From an uncultured Collinsella sp. (GTDB lineage: Bacteria > Actinomycetota > Coriobacteriia > Coriobacteriales > Coriobacteriaceae), in contig CAUBIC010000019.1 in the NCBI GenBank assembly GCA_958435945.1, positions 1-36,054 of the forward strand: a stretch of DNA of 36,054 nucleotides. Direction: 5' to 3'. A program made the position numbers and the translations under genes. The stretch's first letter is position 1; the number at the start of each line of letters is the position of its first letter. The notes under the pieces are model-generated. The model had not been told where the DNA came from, did not search any database, and saw only the letters and a list, made by a program, of their open reading frames with translations. Positions 25,889-33,439 of the stretch are shown here, piece by piece.

Positions 25889-27394
25889 CTATTGAGGAAG
25901 CTCGATTTCGGCTTCCGACGGGATGCGGAAGTAGGTCTCGGTCCAGTCGGTGAGTTTGTGCTCGAGCTCGCGGGTGATGGCGCCGTCGAGCATGCGCCAG
26001 GTCCAGTTGCCGCCCAGCGTGGCAGGGGTGTTGATGCGCGCCTCGTTGCCCAAGTTGAGCAGGTCCTGCATGGTGTAGATGCACGTGTCGCTCACGCTGG
26101 CGGCGATGGTGCGATTGAGTGCATCTGCCATGGGTTCGCCGGCCTGCTGATGGGTGTACAGGGCTGCCTGCTCGCGCTGACGCGGGGTGGCCGTTCCCTC
26201 ATACCAGCCGCGCGCCGTTTCGTTGTCGTGGGTGCCCACATAGGCGACGGTGTTGGCGATGTAGTTATGCGGCAGGTAGTACGAGTTGGTGCCCTCAAAG
26301 GCAAACTGCAGGATCTTCATGCCGGGGAAGCCCGAGTTGTCGCGCATGTCGATGACGCCGGGGGTGAGGAAGCCCAGGTCCTCGGCGATAATGGGCAGCG
26401 TGCCGAGCTTTTCCTCGAGTGTCTTGAAGAACTTGAGGCCGGGACCCTGCGTCCACGAACCGTAGGACGAATCGGGCGAGGAGAACGGCACCTCCCAATA
26501 GGCTTCGAAGCCGCGGAAGTGATCCAGGCGGATGACGTCGTACATGTCGAGTGCGGCGCGAATGCGGCCCTCCCACCAGGAGAGGCCGTCGGACTCCATG
26601 GCGTCCCAGTCGTAGATGGGGTTGCCCCAGTACTGGCCGGTGGCCGAGAACTGGTCGGGCGGCGTGCCGGCGACGCTCACGGGATTGCCGGCGGCGTCGA
26701 TCTTAAAGAGCTCAGGTGTCGCCCACATCTCGACGGAGTCACGCGAGACATAGATGGGCAAATCTCCGATGATGAGAATGTCGCGCTCGTTGGCATAGGC
26801 CTTGAGGCGGCTCCACTGGCGATCGAAGAAGTACTGCGTCATCTGGTGGTAGAGCATGCGCTCGGGATGGGCGGCGCAGATCTTGCTGGATGCCTCGCCG
26901 CGGCGGCGGAGCTCCTCGGGCCACTCCCAGAAGGCCTTGAGCCCGCACTCCTCTTTGACGGTCATGAACTCGCAGTAGGGGATGAGCCAGTCCTCGTTGG
27001 CTTGGATAAAGTCATCAAAATCGGCCGGCTTGTCGGCAGCAAAGCGCTCAGCGGCTCGGTCGAGAATCTGACGGCGGCCGCCAAAGATAGCACCGTAGTC
27101 GACATTGCTGGGATCGGAGCCCAGGTACACGCCGTCGATATCGTGCTGCTCCAGATAGCCGGCCTCGATAAGCTCGGCAAAGTCGATAAAGTTGGGGTTG
27201 CCTGCGCGGGCCGAGAACGACTGATAGGGCGAATCGCCATAGCTGGTCGTCGTAAGGGGCAGAATCTGCCAATAATGTTGTTTGCACGAGGCGAGGAAAT
27301 CGACAAAGTCGTAGGCATTCCAGCCAAAGCCGCCGATTCCGTATGGTCCGGGCAGAGATGAGACGGGCATGAGGACGCCGCTTGCACGCTTCAT
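25889..27394 (-). CDS. malQ: 4-alpha-glucanotransferase (amylomaltase)
   Basis: MalQ is a GH77 enzyme that moves maltodextrin segments between chains, releasing glucose and feeding GlgP with longer substrates. In the 501-residue form the nucleophile is Asp291 in VIRLDHFRGF, the acid/base is Glu338 in IIAEDLG, and the stabilising Asp390 is in GTHDNETARGW. It is the short bacterial type without N-terminal carbohydrate modules. I chose ATG 27394 (GGTGAG seven bases upstream) over TTG 27409, which would sit directly on an AGAAGG sequence. An operator-like TTGTTTAAACAT lies in its promoter, tying it to the GntR regulon. Confidence 0.94.
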   Translation of the reverse strand: MKRASGVLMPVSSLPGPYGIGGFGWNAYDFVDFLASCKQHYWQILPLTTTSYGDSPYQSFSARAGNPNFIDFAELIEAGYLEQHDIDGVYLGSDPSNVDYGAIFGGRRQILDRAAERFAADKPADFDDFIQANEDWLIPYCEFMTVKEECGLKAFWEWPEELRRRGEASSKICAAHPERMLYHQMTQYFFDRQWSRLKAYANERDILIIGDLPIYVSRDSVEMWATPELFKIDAAGNPVSVAGTPPDQFSATGQYWGNPIYDWDAMESDGLSWWEGRIRAALDMYDVIRLDHFRGFEAYWEVPFSSPDSSYGSWTQGPGLKFFKTLEEKLGTLPIIAEDLGFLTPGVIDMRDNSGFPGMKILQFAFEGTNSYYLPHNYIANTVAYVGTHDNETARGWYEGTATPRQREQAALYTHQQAGEPMADALNRTIAASVSDTCIYTMQDLLNLGNEARINTPATLGGNWTWRMLDGAITRELEHKLTDWTETYFRIPSEAEIELPQ

Positions 27395-27479
27395 GAATGC
27401 GCTCACCAACCTTCTTGTTGTGGGGTCGGTCTGCCGATGGGTGCGCAGTCCGCCTCCGATGTTCTGATTCGATATGCCT

Positions 27480-27506
27480 ATTGTAAAACATGTTGTTTAA
27501 ACATGT
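27480..27506 (-). promoter_or_regulatory. malQ promoter region with GntR-type operator-like palindrome
   Basis: On the minus strand TACAAT (27480-27485) is a good -10. Directly upstream, in the spacer/-35 region, TTGTTTAAACAT (27493-27504 on the plus strand) matches the palindrome found at the PTS, GntR and ABC importer promoters. ACATGT repeats flank it on both sides. Confidence 0.55.
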
Positions 27507-27558
27507 ACAGGCAAGATAAAAAAGTTGGTCGATTTTCGGCGAATGGTTACATGCCATG

Positions 27559-27592
27559 AAAAAGCCCCGACCTCACAACGTGAGATCGGGGC
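27559..27592 (-). terminator. Terminator of galE
   Basis: A 12-bp stem (27581-27592 with 27564-27575, one wobble) with a five-base loop is followed on the minus strand by five T. Confidence 0.88.
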
Positions 27593-27614
27593 AAGAGCGG
27601 TATGTAGGTTTTTG

Positions 27615-28676
27615 CTACTCGGCGTCGGCGAAGCCGTTGGGGTTGTGGCTCTGCCAGTTCCAGCTATCGCGGCACATATCCGCGATGTCGTACTGAGCCT
27701 TCCAGCCCATCATGCGCTCGGCCTTGGAGGCATCGCACCAGTTGGCGGCGATATCGCCGGCGCGGCGCTCGCGAATCACATAGGGCAGCTCCTTGCCGCA
27801 GGCCTTGGAGAAGGCGGCGACGACCTCGAGTACCGAGGTACCGGTGCCGGTGCCCAGGTTAAAGATCTCGACGCCGGTCTTGCCGTTCATCCAGTTAAGG
27901 GCGGCAACGTGACCGGAGGCCAGATCGCACACGTGGATGTAGTCGCGCACACCGGTGCCGTCGGGTGTGGGGTAGTCGTTGCCAAAGACCTGAACGGCCT
28001 CGAGCTTGCCCACGGCAACCTGCGCGACATAGGGCACCAGGTTGTTGGGGATGCCCTTGGGATCCTCGCCGATCAGGCCCGACGGATGGGCGCCGATGGG
28101 ATTGAAATAACGGAGCAGCACAACGTCCCACTCGGGGTCGGCGGTGTGAACGTCCATAAGGATCTGCTCGATCATCCACTTGGTCCAGCCATAGGGGTTG
28201 GTTGCGGGCTTCTTGGGGTCTTCCTCGGTGACGGGCGGGTTGTCCGGGTCGCCGTAGACGGTCGAGGAGCTCGAGAAGATGATGGACTTGCAGCCATGGT
28301 TGCGCATGACGTCGATGAGCACCAGGGTGTTCTCGATGTTGTTGTGGTAGTACTCGACGGGCTTGCTCACCGACTCGCCGACGGCCTTAAAGCCGGCGAA
28401 GTGGATGACGCGGTCGATCTGATGGGTGTCGAAGATCTTGTTCATGGCCTCGCGGTCGAGCACGTTGGCCTCGTAGAAGGTGAGGTTCTTGGCAGCCTCT
28501 TCGCCCACGATGGTCTTGACGCGGTCGACGGCGACGGCGCTGGAGTTGGAGAGGTCATCGACGATGACGACCTGGTAGCCGCCCTCGAGCAGCTGAACGA
28601 CGGTGTGCGAGCCGATAAAACCGGCGCCACCGGTTACGAGGACGCAGGTGTCTTTGGGGTCGAGTGCTTTGGACAT
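27615..28676 (-). CDS. galE: UDP-glucose 4-epimerase
   Basis: GalE interconverts UDP-glucose and UDP-galactose with tightly bound NAD. The 353 residues show the Rossmann motif GGAGFIGS at 16-23, Asp40-Asp41 for the adenosine ribose, SSSSTVYG at 135-142, and the catalytic PYGWTK (Tyr162, Lys166). LRYFNPIGAHPSG is the substrate-loop signature. AGGAG lies about six bases before ATG 28676. It follows no galT or galK here and has its own terminator, so it is probably transcribed alone and supplies cell-surface sugar nucleotides and galactose metabolism. Confidence 0.96.
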   Translation of the reverse strand: MSKALDPKDTCVLVTGGAGFIGSHTVVQLLEGGYQVVIVDDLSNSSAVAVDRVKTIVGEEAAKNLTFYEANVLDREAMNKIFDTHQIDRVIHFAGFKAVGESVSKPVEYYHNNIENTLVLIDVMRNHGCKSIIFSSSSTVYGDPDNPPVTEEDPKKPATNPYGWTKWMIEQILMDVHTADPEWDVVLLRYFNPIGAHPSGLIGEDPKGIPNNLVPYVAQVAVGKLEAVQVFGNDYPTPDGTGVRDYIHVCDLASGHVAALNWMNGKTGVEIFNLGTGTGTSVLEVVAAFSKACGKELPYVIRERRAGDIAANWCDASKAERMMGWKAQYDIADMCRDSWNWQSHNPNGFADAE

Positions 28677-28871
28677 GTAGTCTCCTATCGAATCAGGAAC
28701 ACTTCTTCAGGGGAGTATAGCGCAGGCAGGGGCACCCAAAAGGTGCAGGGCAGGAAAAGCAGATGAACATGCTAACGTACTCATTGAAATGTTTGGCGTG
28801 GGCGTAACCTTGACTTTGACGTTTGCATACGAGCCGCCGACCATACGGTTTGCTGCCGTTCGTGGAAATCG

Positions 28872-28899
28872 TTGGGATGCGCCGGATGTACGCTAATAT
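28872..28899 (+). promoter_or_regulatory. Promoter of the secreted hydrolase gene
   Basis: TTGGGA (28872-28877) and TAATAT (28894-28899) are separated by 16 bp, 45 bp before the start codon. Confidence 0.55.
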
Positions 28900-28943
28900 G
28901 TATGAGTTGAGCGACATATAAATAAACATGTAACGGAGTAGAT

Positions 28944-30149
28944 ATGTCACCAAACAGCGATTCCATCCTTTCCCAGGAGCTTTCGCGTCGCACTGCCCTC
29001 AAGGCCCTGTTCGGCGCAGCTTCTGCAGCCGTTCTTTTTGGTCTGCCCGCTCGCGCCCATGCTGCGGAGGCCACCAAGGAAACCACCGACAAGCTCAATG
29101 CGGCCCAGGCTCAGCTTGACGAGGTCCAGGCCCAGCTCGACAGCATCGCAAATGAATACGCGGCGCTGGCCAACAAGAACGCCCAGACCCTCAACGATAT
29201 CGAGGGCGTACAGGGCCAGATTGACAGCACGCAGGCGCAGATTGACGAAAAGAAGGCCGAGCTCAAAAAGAAGCGCGGCGATCTTTCCGATCGCGTTTCC
29301 GCCAGCTATAAGTCGGGCGGCACCAACATCCTGTCGCTGCTGCTCGCTTCGGGTTCGTTTGAGGAGCTCGTCGCCAATGCGCACTATGTTGAGAAGATCA
29401 ACAAGAGCGACCGCGACGCCATCGAGGACATTCAGACCATCCAGGAAGAGCTCGATGCGCAAAAGACCGAGCTCGAGTCGCAGAAGGCCGACTTGGAGAA
29501 GCTCAAGGACCAGCAGACTGCCCAGATGCAGGATATGCAGGCCAAGCAGCAGGAGGTCCAGACGGTTCTGAACGGCCTCTCTGACGATGTCAAGGAGCTC
29601 ATGGCTCAGCGTGATTCCGAGATTCTCGCTGCCGCCCAGGCCGAGGAGGCTGCCAGGAAGGCCGCTGCTGCCGCGGCCGCCGCGAACAAGAACAATTCCT
29701 ACTCGGGTGGTTCGAGCTCGGGCGGTGGATCGTATGCGCCCGGAACTCCGCAGCAGAATGCCGGCTCGGGCAAGCAGCAGGCCGTCGTCAACGCGTGCTA
29801 CTCCACGCCTTCGCCGGGGCAGAACTGGTGCGCGGCGTGGGTTACCAATGTCTTCCGTAACGCCGGCGTTGGCTACTTTGGCGGTAACGCGTGCGATATG
29901 TTTAACGCCTGGTGCTATAGCTCCGACCGCTCGGCGCTGCAGGTGGGCATGATTGTTGCCGACTCATCGCATAGCGGCACCGGCATACCGGGCCTGATCT
30001 ATGGCCACGTGGGCATCTACGTTGGCGGCGGCATCGTTATGAGTAACGAGGGCGCCATCACGTCGAGGTCGCTTGACTCGTTCATTGGGTTCTACGGCAC
30101 TGGCTCTGGCGTGCGCTGGGGCTGGCTTGGCGGTATTGCGCTGTCGTAA
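28944..30149 (+). CDS. Secreted coiled-coil cell-wall hydrolase (CHAP/NlpC-P60-like)
   Basis: The 401-residue protein has an N-terminal signal with twin arginine (SRRTALKALFG, Arg15-Arg16) and likely cleavage after AHA at residue 40. Residues 45-235 form a long coiled coil, as in PcsB and RipC-type hydrolases whose activity is switched by FtsEX. A Ser/Gly linker (about 250-278) leads to a cysteine hydrolase domain: NWCAAWVTNVF gives the nucleophile Cys296 and YGHVGIYVGGG gives His355. The WCAAW and GHVGIYV pattern is closer to CHAP-like amidases than to classic NlpC/P60. CGGAG precedes the ATG. A division or cell-separation role is inferred. The gene is followed nine bases later by hairpin element copy 4. 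Confidence 0.82.
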   Translation: MSPNSDSILSQELSRRTALKALFGAASAAVLFGLPARAHAAEATKETTDKLNAAQAQLDEVQAQLDSIANEYAALANKNAQTLNDIEGVQGQIDSTQAQIDEKKAELKKKRGDLSDRVSASYKSGGTNILSLLLASGSFEELVANAHYVEKINKSDRDAIEDIQTIQEELDAQKTELESQKADLEKLKDQQTAQMQDMQAKQQEVQTVLNGLSDDVKELMAQRDSEILAAAQAEEAARKAAAAAAAANKNNSYSGGSSSGGGSYAPGTPQQNAGSGKQQAVVNACYSTPSPGQNWCAAWVTNVFRNAGVGYFGGNACDMFNAWCYSSDRSALQVGMIVADSSHSGTGIPGLIYGHVGIYVGGGIVMSNEGAITSRSLDSFIGFYGTGSGVRWGWLGGIALS

Positions 30150-30157
30150 AGCCGACT

Positions 30158-30293
30158 GGGCCGCGTGCCCGCCCGCAATATATTTGATTGCCTGCTCGGG
30201 CAGTCCTGCGCAAGACGAAGGCCACATTAAGTGGCCTTCTTTGCGTGCGGAACTCGCGATCAATCAAATATATTGCGGGCGGGCACGCGGCCC
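30158..30293 (+). repeat. Long-arm hairpin element, copy 4
   Basis: Perfect 33-bp arms (30158-30190 and 30261-30293) enclose a 70-bp core (30191-30260). The core starts CCTGCTCGGGCAGTCCTGC and ends GCGTGCGGAACTCGCGAT, the same as copies 1 and 2 apart from a few bases. Its inner stem is GAAGGCCAC / GTGGCCTTC around ATTAA. The arms share no sequence with those of copies 1 and 2, but again run from GC-rich outside to AT-rich inside (AATATATTTGATTG). It begins nine bases after the hydrolase stop codon. Confidence 0.9.
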
Positions 30294-30345
30294 TCTCGGG
30301 TCCTGAGCGCGATACACCGGACTGGTTGTCTGATATAAAGATGGC

Positions 30346-30370
30346 GAAGGCCCCTTTCGGGGCCTTCTTT
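30346..30370. terminator. Bidirectional terminator, possibly the original murB terminator
   Basis: A perfect 9-bp stem (30346-30354 with 30359-30367) with loop TTTC is followed by TTTGTT on the plus strand. It ends the hydrolase transcript. On the minus strand it lies just beyond a relic murB 3' end (30375-30406), so it probably once terminated murB, though its T tract on that strand is weak. Confidence 0.75.
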
Positions 30371-30374
30371 GTTA

Positions 30375-30406
30375 AAGGAATTCGCCTACTCGGTGGACTT
30401 CGGTTT
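30375..30406 (-). pseudogene. Displaced relic of the murB 3' end
   Basis: Read on the minus strand this encodes TEVHRVGEFL-stop, the last residues of MurB. Bases 30379-30403 match 31068-31092 at 24 of 25 positions. The few differences are synonymous inside the shared peptide (GTA for GTC, TTC for TTT, CTT for TTA, TAA for TAG). It is separated from the intact murB by about 690 bp carrying a small gene. Confidence 0.75.
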
Positions 30407-30530
30407 TGGAATTTGGAGCCGACGGCTCATCAAAGTGGAAAATGAAATATAACCTAGCTGCAATAATCGCCTTGTTGCGAACTCGAACTGATCATGTAGA
30501 TCTAAAATAGTCGCAATATACAATTGTCGT

Positions 30531-30992
30531 GTGGTGCGTTGGGTCGGAGCTGCTGCGGGTCCTAGATGGATTGCGGTCTTGCGCCCCGATGTTCAAACAG
30601 GTTTCTCTCTAGACGGGAAGTTGCTCATGGACACCATATATGACGGAGACGACTGGGTCGATCATTATAGTTGGCGCCTGGTCGGCTCGGATGACAATGG
30701 GGATGTGGTGTTTGACGGACTATGTCCAAAGCATCTCCATCCTTTTGTCTCGTCGTTAATTGAGAGTTCCGCTCGTGTTGCCCCCTACAGCTCGGCGTCG
30801 CTTCATGATACGGACGTTTTGAAGACCATAAAGGAATCAATTGACGAGGGCACGATGAGTAGCTTGCTGTTTTCTCGCCTTGTGGGGCTAGATGAGATTG
30901 GCTCGAAACGACTGCTTGCGGGCGAAAAGGTGGAACTCACTTATCGGTCGATGATTTCAATCCTGCGGATGGCCGATGTTCTTCGCAAATAA
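30531..30992 (+). CDS. Small hypothetical protein on an AT-richer insertion
   Basis: I do not recognise this family. The open frame runs 153 residues from GTG 30531. ATG 30627, with GGGAAG six bases upstream, has the better ribosome-binding site and would give 121 residues (MDTIYDGDDWVDHYSW...). The C-terminal part (DEIGSKRLLAGEKVELTY, then MISILRMADVL) is spaced like a degenerate helix-turn-helix of the Xre type, but that is only an impression. A second tiny frame of 22 codons begins at ATG 30443 in another frame. Base composition is visibly more AT-rich than the neighbours, and a murB 3'-end duplication flanks the segment, so it is probably acquired cargo. Confidence 0.5.
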   Translation: MVRWVGAAAGPRWIAVLRPDVQTGFSLDGKLLMDTIYDGDDWVDHYSWRLVGSDDNGDVVFDGLCPKHLHPFVSSLIESSARVAPYSSASLHDTDVLKTIKESIDEGTMSSLLFSRLVGLDEIGSKRLLAGEKVELTYRSMISILRMADVLRK

Positions 30993-30997
30993 ATGAA

Positions 30998-31034
30998 AAC
31001 GGGACAAGTGAGCTACGTCACTTGTCCCGTTATT
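30998..31034. terminator. Bidirectional terminator between the small gene and murB
   Basis: A perfect 14-bp stem (30998-31011 with 31018-31031) has a six-base loop. On the minus strand it is followed by TTTTCATTT and serves murB; on the plus strand it ends the small gene. Confidence 0.82.
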
Positions 31035-31060
31035 AATTAAAGTGGACCGCGGCGAGCGGG

Positions 31061-32023
31061 CTATAAAAATTCGCCGACTCGGTGGACTTCGGGTTCTAGG
31101 TCTACGTCGAACTGCTCTTTGACTTTGGCTTGGATGTCGCGGATGAGTTCGTCGACGTCGGCGGCGGTGGCGTGGTCGGCGTTGACGATGAAGCCGCAGT
31201 GTTTTTCGCTCACCTGCGCGCCGCCGACAGCATGGCCGCGCAGGCCGGCATCCATGATGAGCTTGCCGGCAAAGTAGCCCTCGGGGCGCTTGAAGGTGGA
31301 GCCGGCGCTCGGCATGTCGAGCGGCTGCTTGTCCTCGCGGCGCTGGCGGTAGTCGTCCATGTCGGCCTTGATCATCGCGGCGTTGCCCGGGGCGAGATTG
31401 AAGGTGGCCGAAAGCACGGTAAAGCCGTCGTCGGCGATGCGGCTCTTGCGATAGCCCAGGTTAAGCTCGTCGACATCGAACTCGATGATGCTGCCGATGC
31501 CGCGGGTGCCGTCGTCGAGCATGCGGGCGGGCTTGTAGACGCGCACAGACTCCAGCACATCGGCCATGCAGGCGCCATAGGCGCCGGCGTTCATGTAGCA
31601 GGCGCCGCCGACCGATCCGGGGATACCCGAGATGGGCTCCATGCCGGTGAGACCGGCCTCGGCTGCCGCCGCGGCGACATCGGAAAGCAAGGCGCCGGCT
31701 GCTGCCGTGACGTGCGTGCCGTTGACCGTAATGTCGGAGAGGCCCTCGCCAAGCGCCACGACGACGCCGCGGATGCCCTTGTCACCGACGAGCAAGTCGG
31801 AGCCGTTGCCCACGATGGTGAGGGGCAGATCGCAGCGATAGCAGGTATCGAGCGTGGCGACGAGGCTCTGCTCGGTATCGGGCGTGACAAAGACGTCGGC
31901 CGGGCCGCCGATTTTAAACGTGGTGTGCTCGCGCATGGGCTCGCTCATCAGCACGTTGTCCTCGCCGGCAACGCCAGCAAGCGCGCACAGCAGGTCCTCG
32001 TTAAAAAAGTCGTTCTCGTGCAT
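31061..32023 (-). CDS. murB: UDP-N-acetylenolpyruvoylglucosamine reductase
   Basis: MurB is the FAD enzyme that makes UDP-MurNAc for peptidoglycan with NADPH. In the 320-residue form from ATG 32023, HTTFKIGGPA (33-42) and VGNGSDLLV (71-79) bind FAD, and GIPGSVGGACYMNAGAYG lies at 133-150. The catalytic serine is Ser242 in AGSTFKRP, and Glu273 in VSEKHCGFIVN completes proton delivery; Tyr191 is in LGYRKSR. An in-frame TTG at 32068 is rejected as start because it overlaps a TATATT -10 on the minus strand. The 3' end is the partner of the relic at 30375-30406. Confidence 0.95.
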   Translation of the reverse strand: MHENDFFNEDLLCALAGVAGEDNVLMSEPMREHTTFKIGGPADVFVTPDTEQSLVATLDTCYRCDLPLTIVGNGSDLLVGDKGIRGVVVALGEGLSDITVNGTHVTAAAGALLSDVAAAAAEAGLTGMEPISGIPGSVGGACYMNAGAYGACMADVLESVRVYKPARMLDDGTRGIGSIIEFDVDELNLGYRKSRIADDGFTVLSATFNLAPGNAAMIKADMDDYRQRREDKQPLDMPSAGSTFKRPEGYFAGKLIMDAGLRGHAVGGAQVSEKHCGFIVNADHATAADVDELIRDIQAKVKEQFDVDLEPEVHRVGEFL

Positions 32024-32206
32024 ACGAATATCCGCCTTTTGGTGGTCGTTGTCATCAATCGATTGCAATATACCCCACCCGGACGGATTTGGTGCGCTGG
32101 CGGCGATAAAACAGCCGTCTACCGGATTGGTAAAGTGTTTATCATCGAGGTAGAGGGACGGTCGCTATACTTTCAAGGGATTGCGCGAATACTCGGAAGG
32201 AGCGAG

Positions 32207-33235
32207 ATGGGCAACAAAGTTACTCTCAAGCAGATTGCCCAGGAGGTGGGGCTTTCCCCCTCGTCGGTCTCGCTTGTTCTCAATAATCGGCCCTGCCGCA
32301 TCTCGGAAGAAAACCGCAAGCTCATCAAGGAGGTCGCGGCGCGCAACCACTATGTCCCTAACCAGATCGCGCGCAGCCTGGTCATGCGCGAGTCACGCAC
32401 GCTGGGCCTTATCGTTCCCAATATCGAGAGCCGCTTTTTTGCCTCGCTCGCCGGCAGCTTGGAAAAGCGCTGCCGCGAGGATGGCTATGCGCTCTTTATT
32501 ACCAGCTCGGGTGGAAGTGCCGACGACGATCTTGAGCTGCTGCGCCAGCTGGTGACGCGCGGCGTCGACGGCGTCTTTCTGGTAGTGGGTGACGAGTTCT
32601 CCGACGACCGCGCCCTGCGCGAAGAAGTCAGCCATCTGCCCATTCCGGCGGTAATGGTCGACCGTGCCATTGAGGGGCTCGAGTGCGACAAGGTGATGTT
32701 CGACCACGAGATGGGTGGCTACATGGCTACCCGCTATCTGATCGAGCAGGGTCACCGTCGCATTGCCTGCTTGGTTAATGCTCGCCGTTCCAATACGGGT
32801 CGTAAACGTCTTGCCGGCTACGAGCGTGCGCTGCGCGAGGTTGGCCTGCCGATCGACGCACGTTTGGAGTTTGAGAGCGAGTACTACATTCCGAGCGCAT
32901 ACGAGGCGTCGGAGGCGGTGCTCGCAACTGACGCCACCGCCGTGTTCGCAAGCTCGGATAACATTGCCCTCGGTCTGCTCAAGCGCTTGCACGAGATGGG
33001 TAAGAGCATCCCGGGCGATATCTCGGTCGTAAGCTATGACAACTCGGCGGCCGACGTTCTCTTTGAGCCGGCGCTGACCGCCATTGAGCAGGATCCTGGT
33101 GTCCTTGCGGAGCATGCTTTTGGCTGCATGTCCAAGCGTCTTGCCGGTAGGGGCGGCAGGCGTGCCGAAGAGGTCGTCCTGGAGCCGGCGCTTATCGTTA
33201 AGGGCAGCGTGCTCGAGCTTACTAAACACAACTAA
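32207..33235 (+). CDS. LacI-family transcriptional regulator
   Basis: The 342-residue protein has the LacI helix-turn-helix at 5-26 (VTLKQIAQEVGLSPSSVSLV), a hinge helix near NQIARSLVMRESRTLGLI, and a periplasmic-binding-protein-like sensor from about residue 60, including SSDNIALGLLKRLHEMG and the dimer region. GGAGCGAG precedes ATG 32207; the open frame extends far upstream through antisense murB, which is not coding on this strand. A TATACT lies at 32166-32171. The gene is followed by phosphoketolase in the same direction with tandem AAAACGTTTT operators between, so it most likely controls that gene in response to a sugar or sugar phosphate. Confidence 0.93.
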   Translation: MGNKVTLKQIAQEVGLSPSSVSLVLNNRPCRISEENRKLIKEVAARNHYVPNQIARSLVMRESRTLGLIVPNIESRFFASLAGSLEKRCREDGYALFITSSGGSADDDLELLRQLVTRGVDGVFLVVGDEFSDDRALREEVSHLPIPAVMVDRAIEGLECDKVMFDHEMGGYMATRYLIEQGHRRIACLVNARRSNTGRKRLAGYERALREVGLPIDARLEFESEYYIPSAYEASEAVLATDATAVFASSDNIALGLLKRLHEMGKSIPGDISVVSYDNSAADVLFEPALTAIEQDPGVLAEHAFGCMSKRLAGRGGRRAEEVVLEPALIVKGSVLELTKHN

Positions 33236-33335
33236 ACACGTTTATCAATTCATGCAGATTGGATGTGGAGTACCTGTGACAGACAATGCCGCAGGTGAAT
33301 GTCGCGTTTTGTAGATCGATGCGATTGATAAGGGT

Positions 33336-33381
33336 GATAAAACGTTTTTTCACCATGATAAAACGTTTTAGCAAATATACT
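33336..33381 (+). promoter_or_regulatory. Phosphoketolase promoter with two LacI-type operators
   Basis: AAAACGTTTT occurs at 33339-33348 and again at 33360-33369 (within TAAAACGTTTTA). Each is preceded by TGAT, and the centres are 21 bp apart, that is two helical turns. The central CG palindrome is typical of LacI-family sites. The second operator lies directly upstream of a TATACT -10 (33376-33381), so binding would block RNA polymerase. Confidence 0.72.
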
Positions 33382-33439
33382 AGTCCCAACGAAAGGCTGC
33401 CGTATCGGAGGGCGACCGCACAGCGAAGGGACAAATACA

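Noticed and set aside
31130..32206. N-terminal extension of the LacI-type regulator
   Set aside because: The upstream part of the open frame is antisense to murB; a ribosome-binding site and the conserved LacI N-terminus place the start at 32207.
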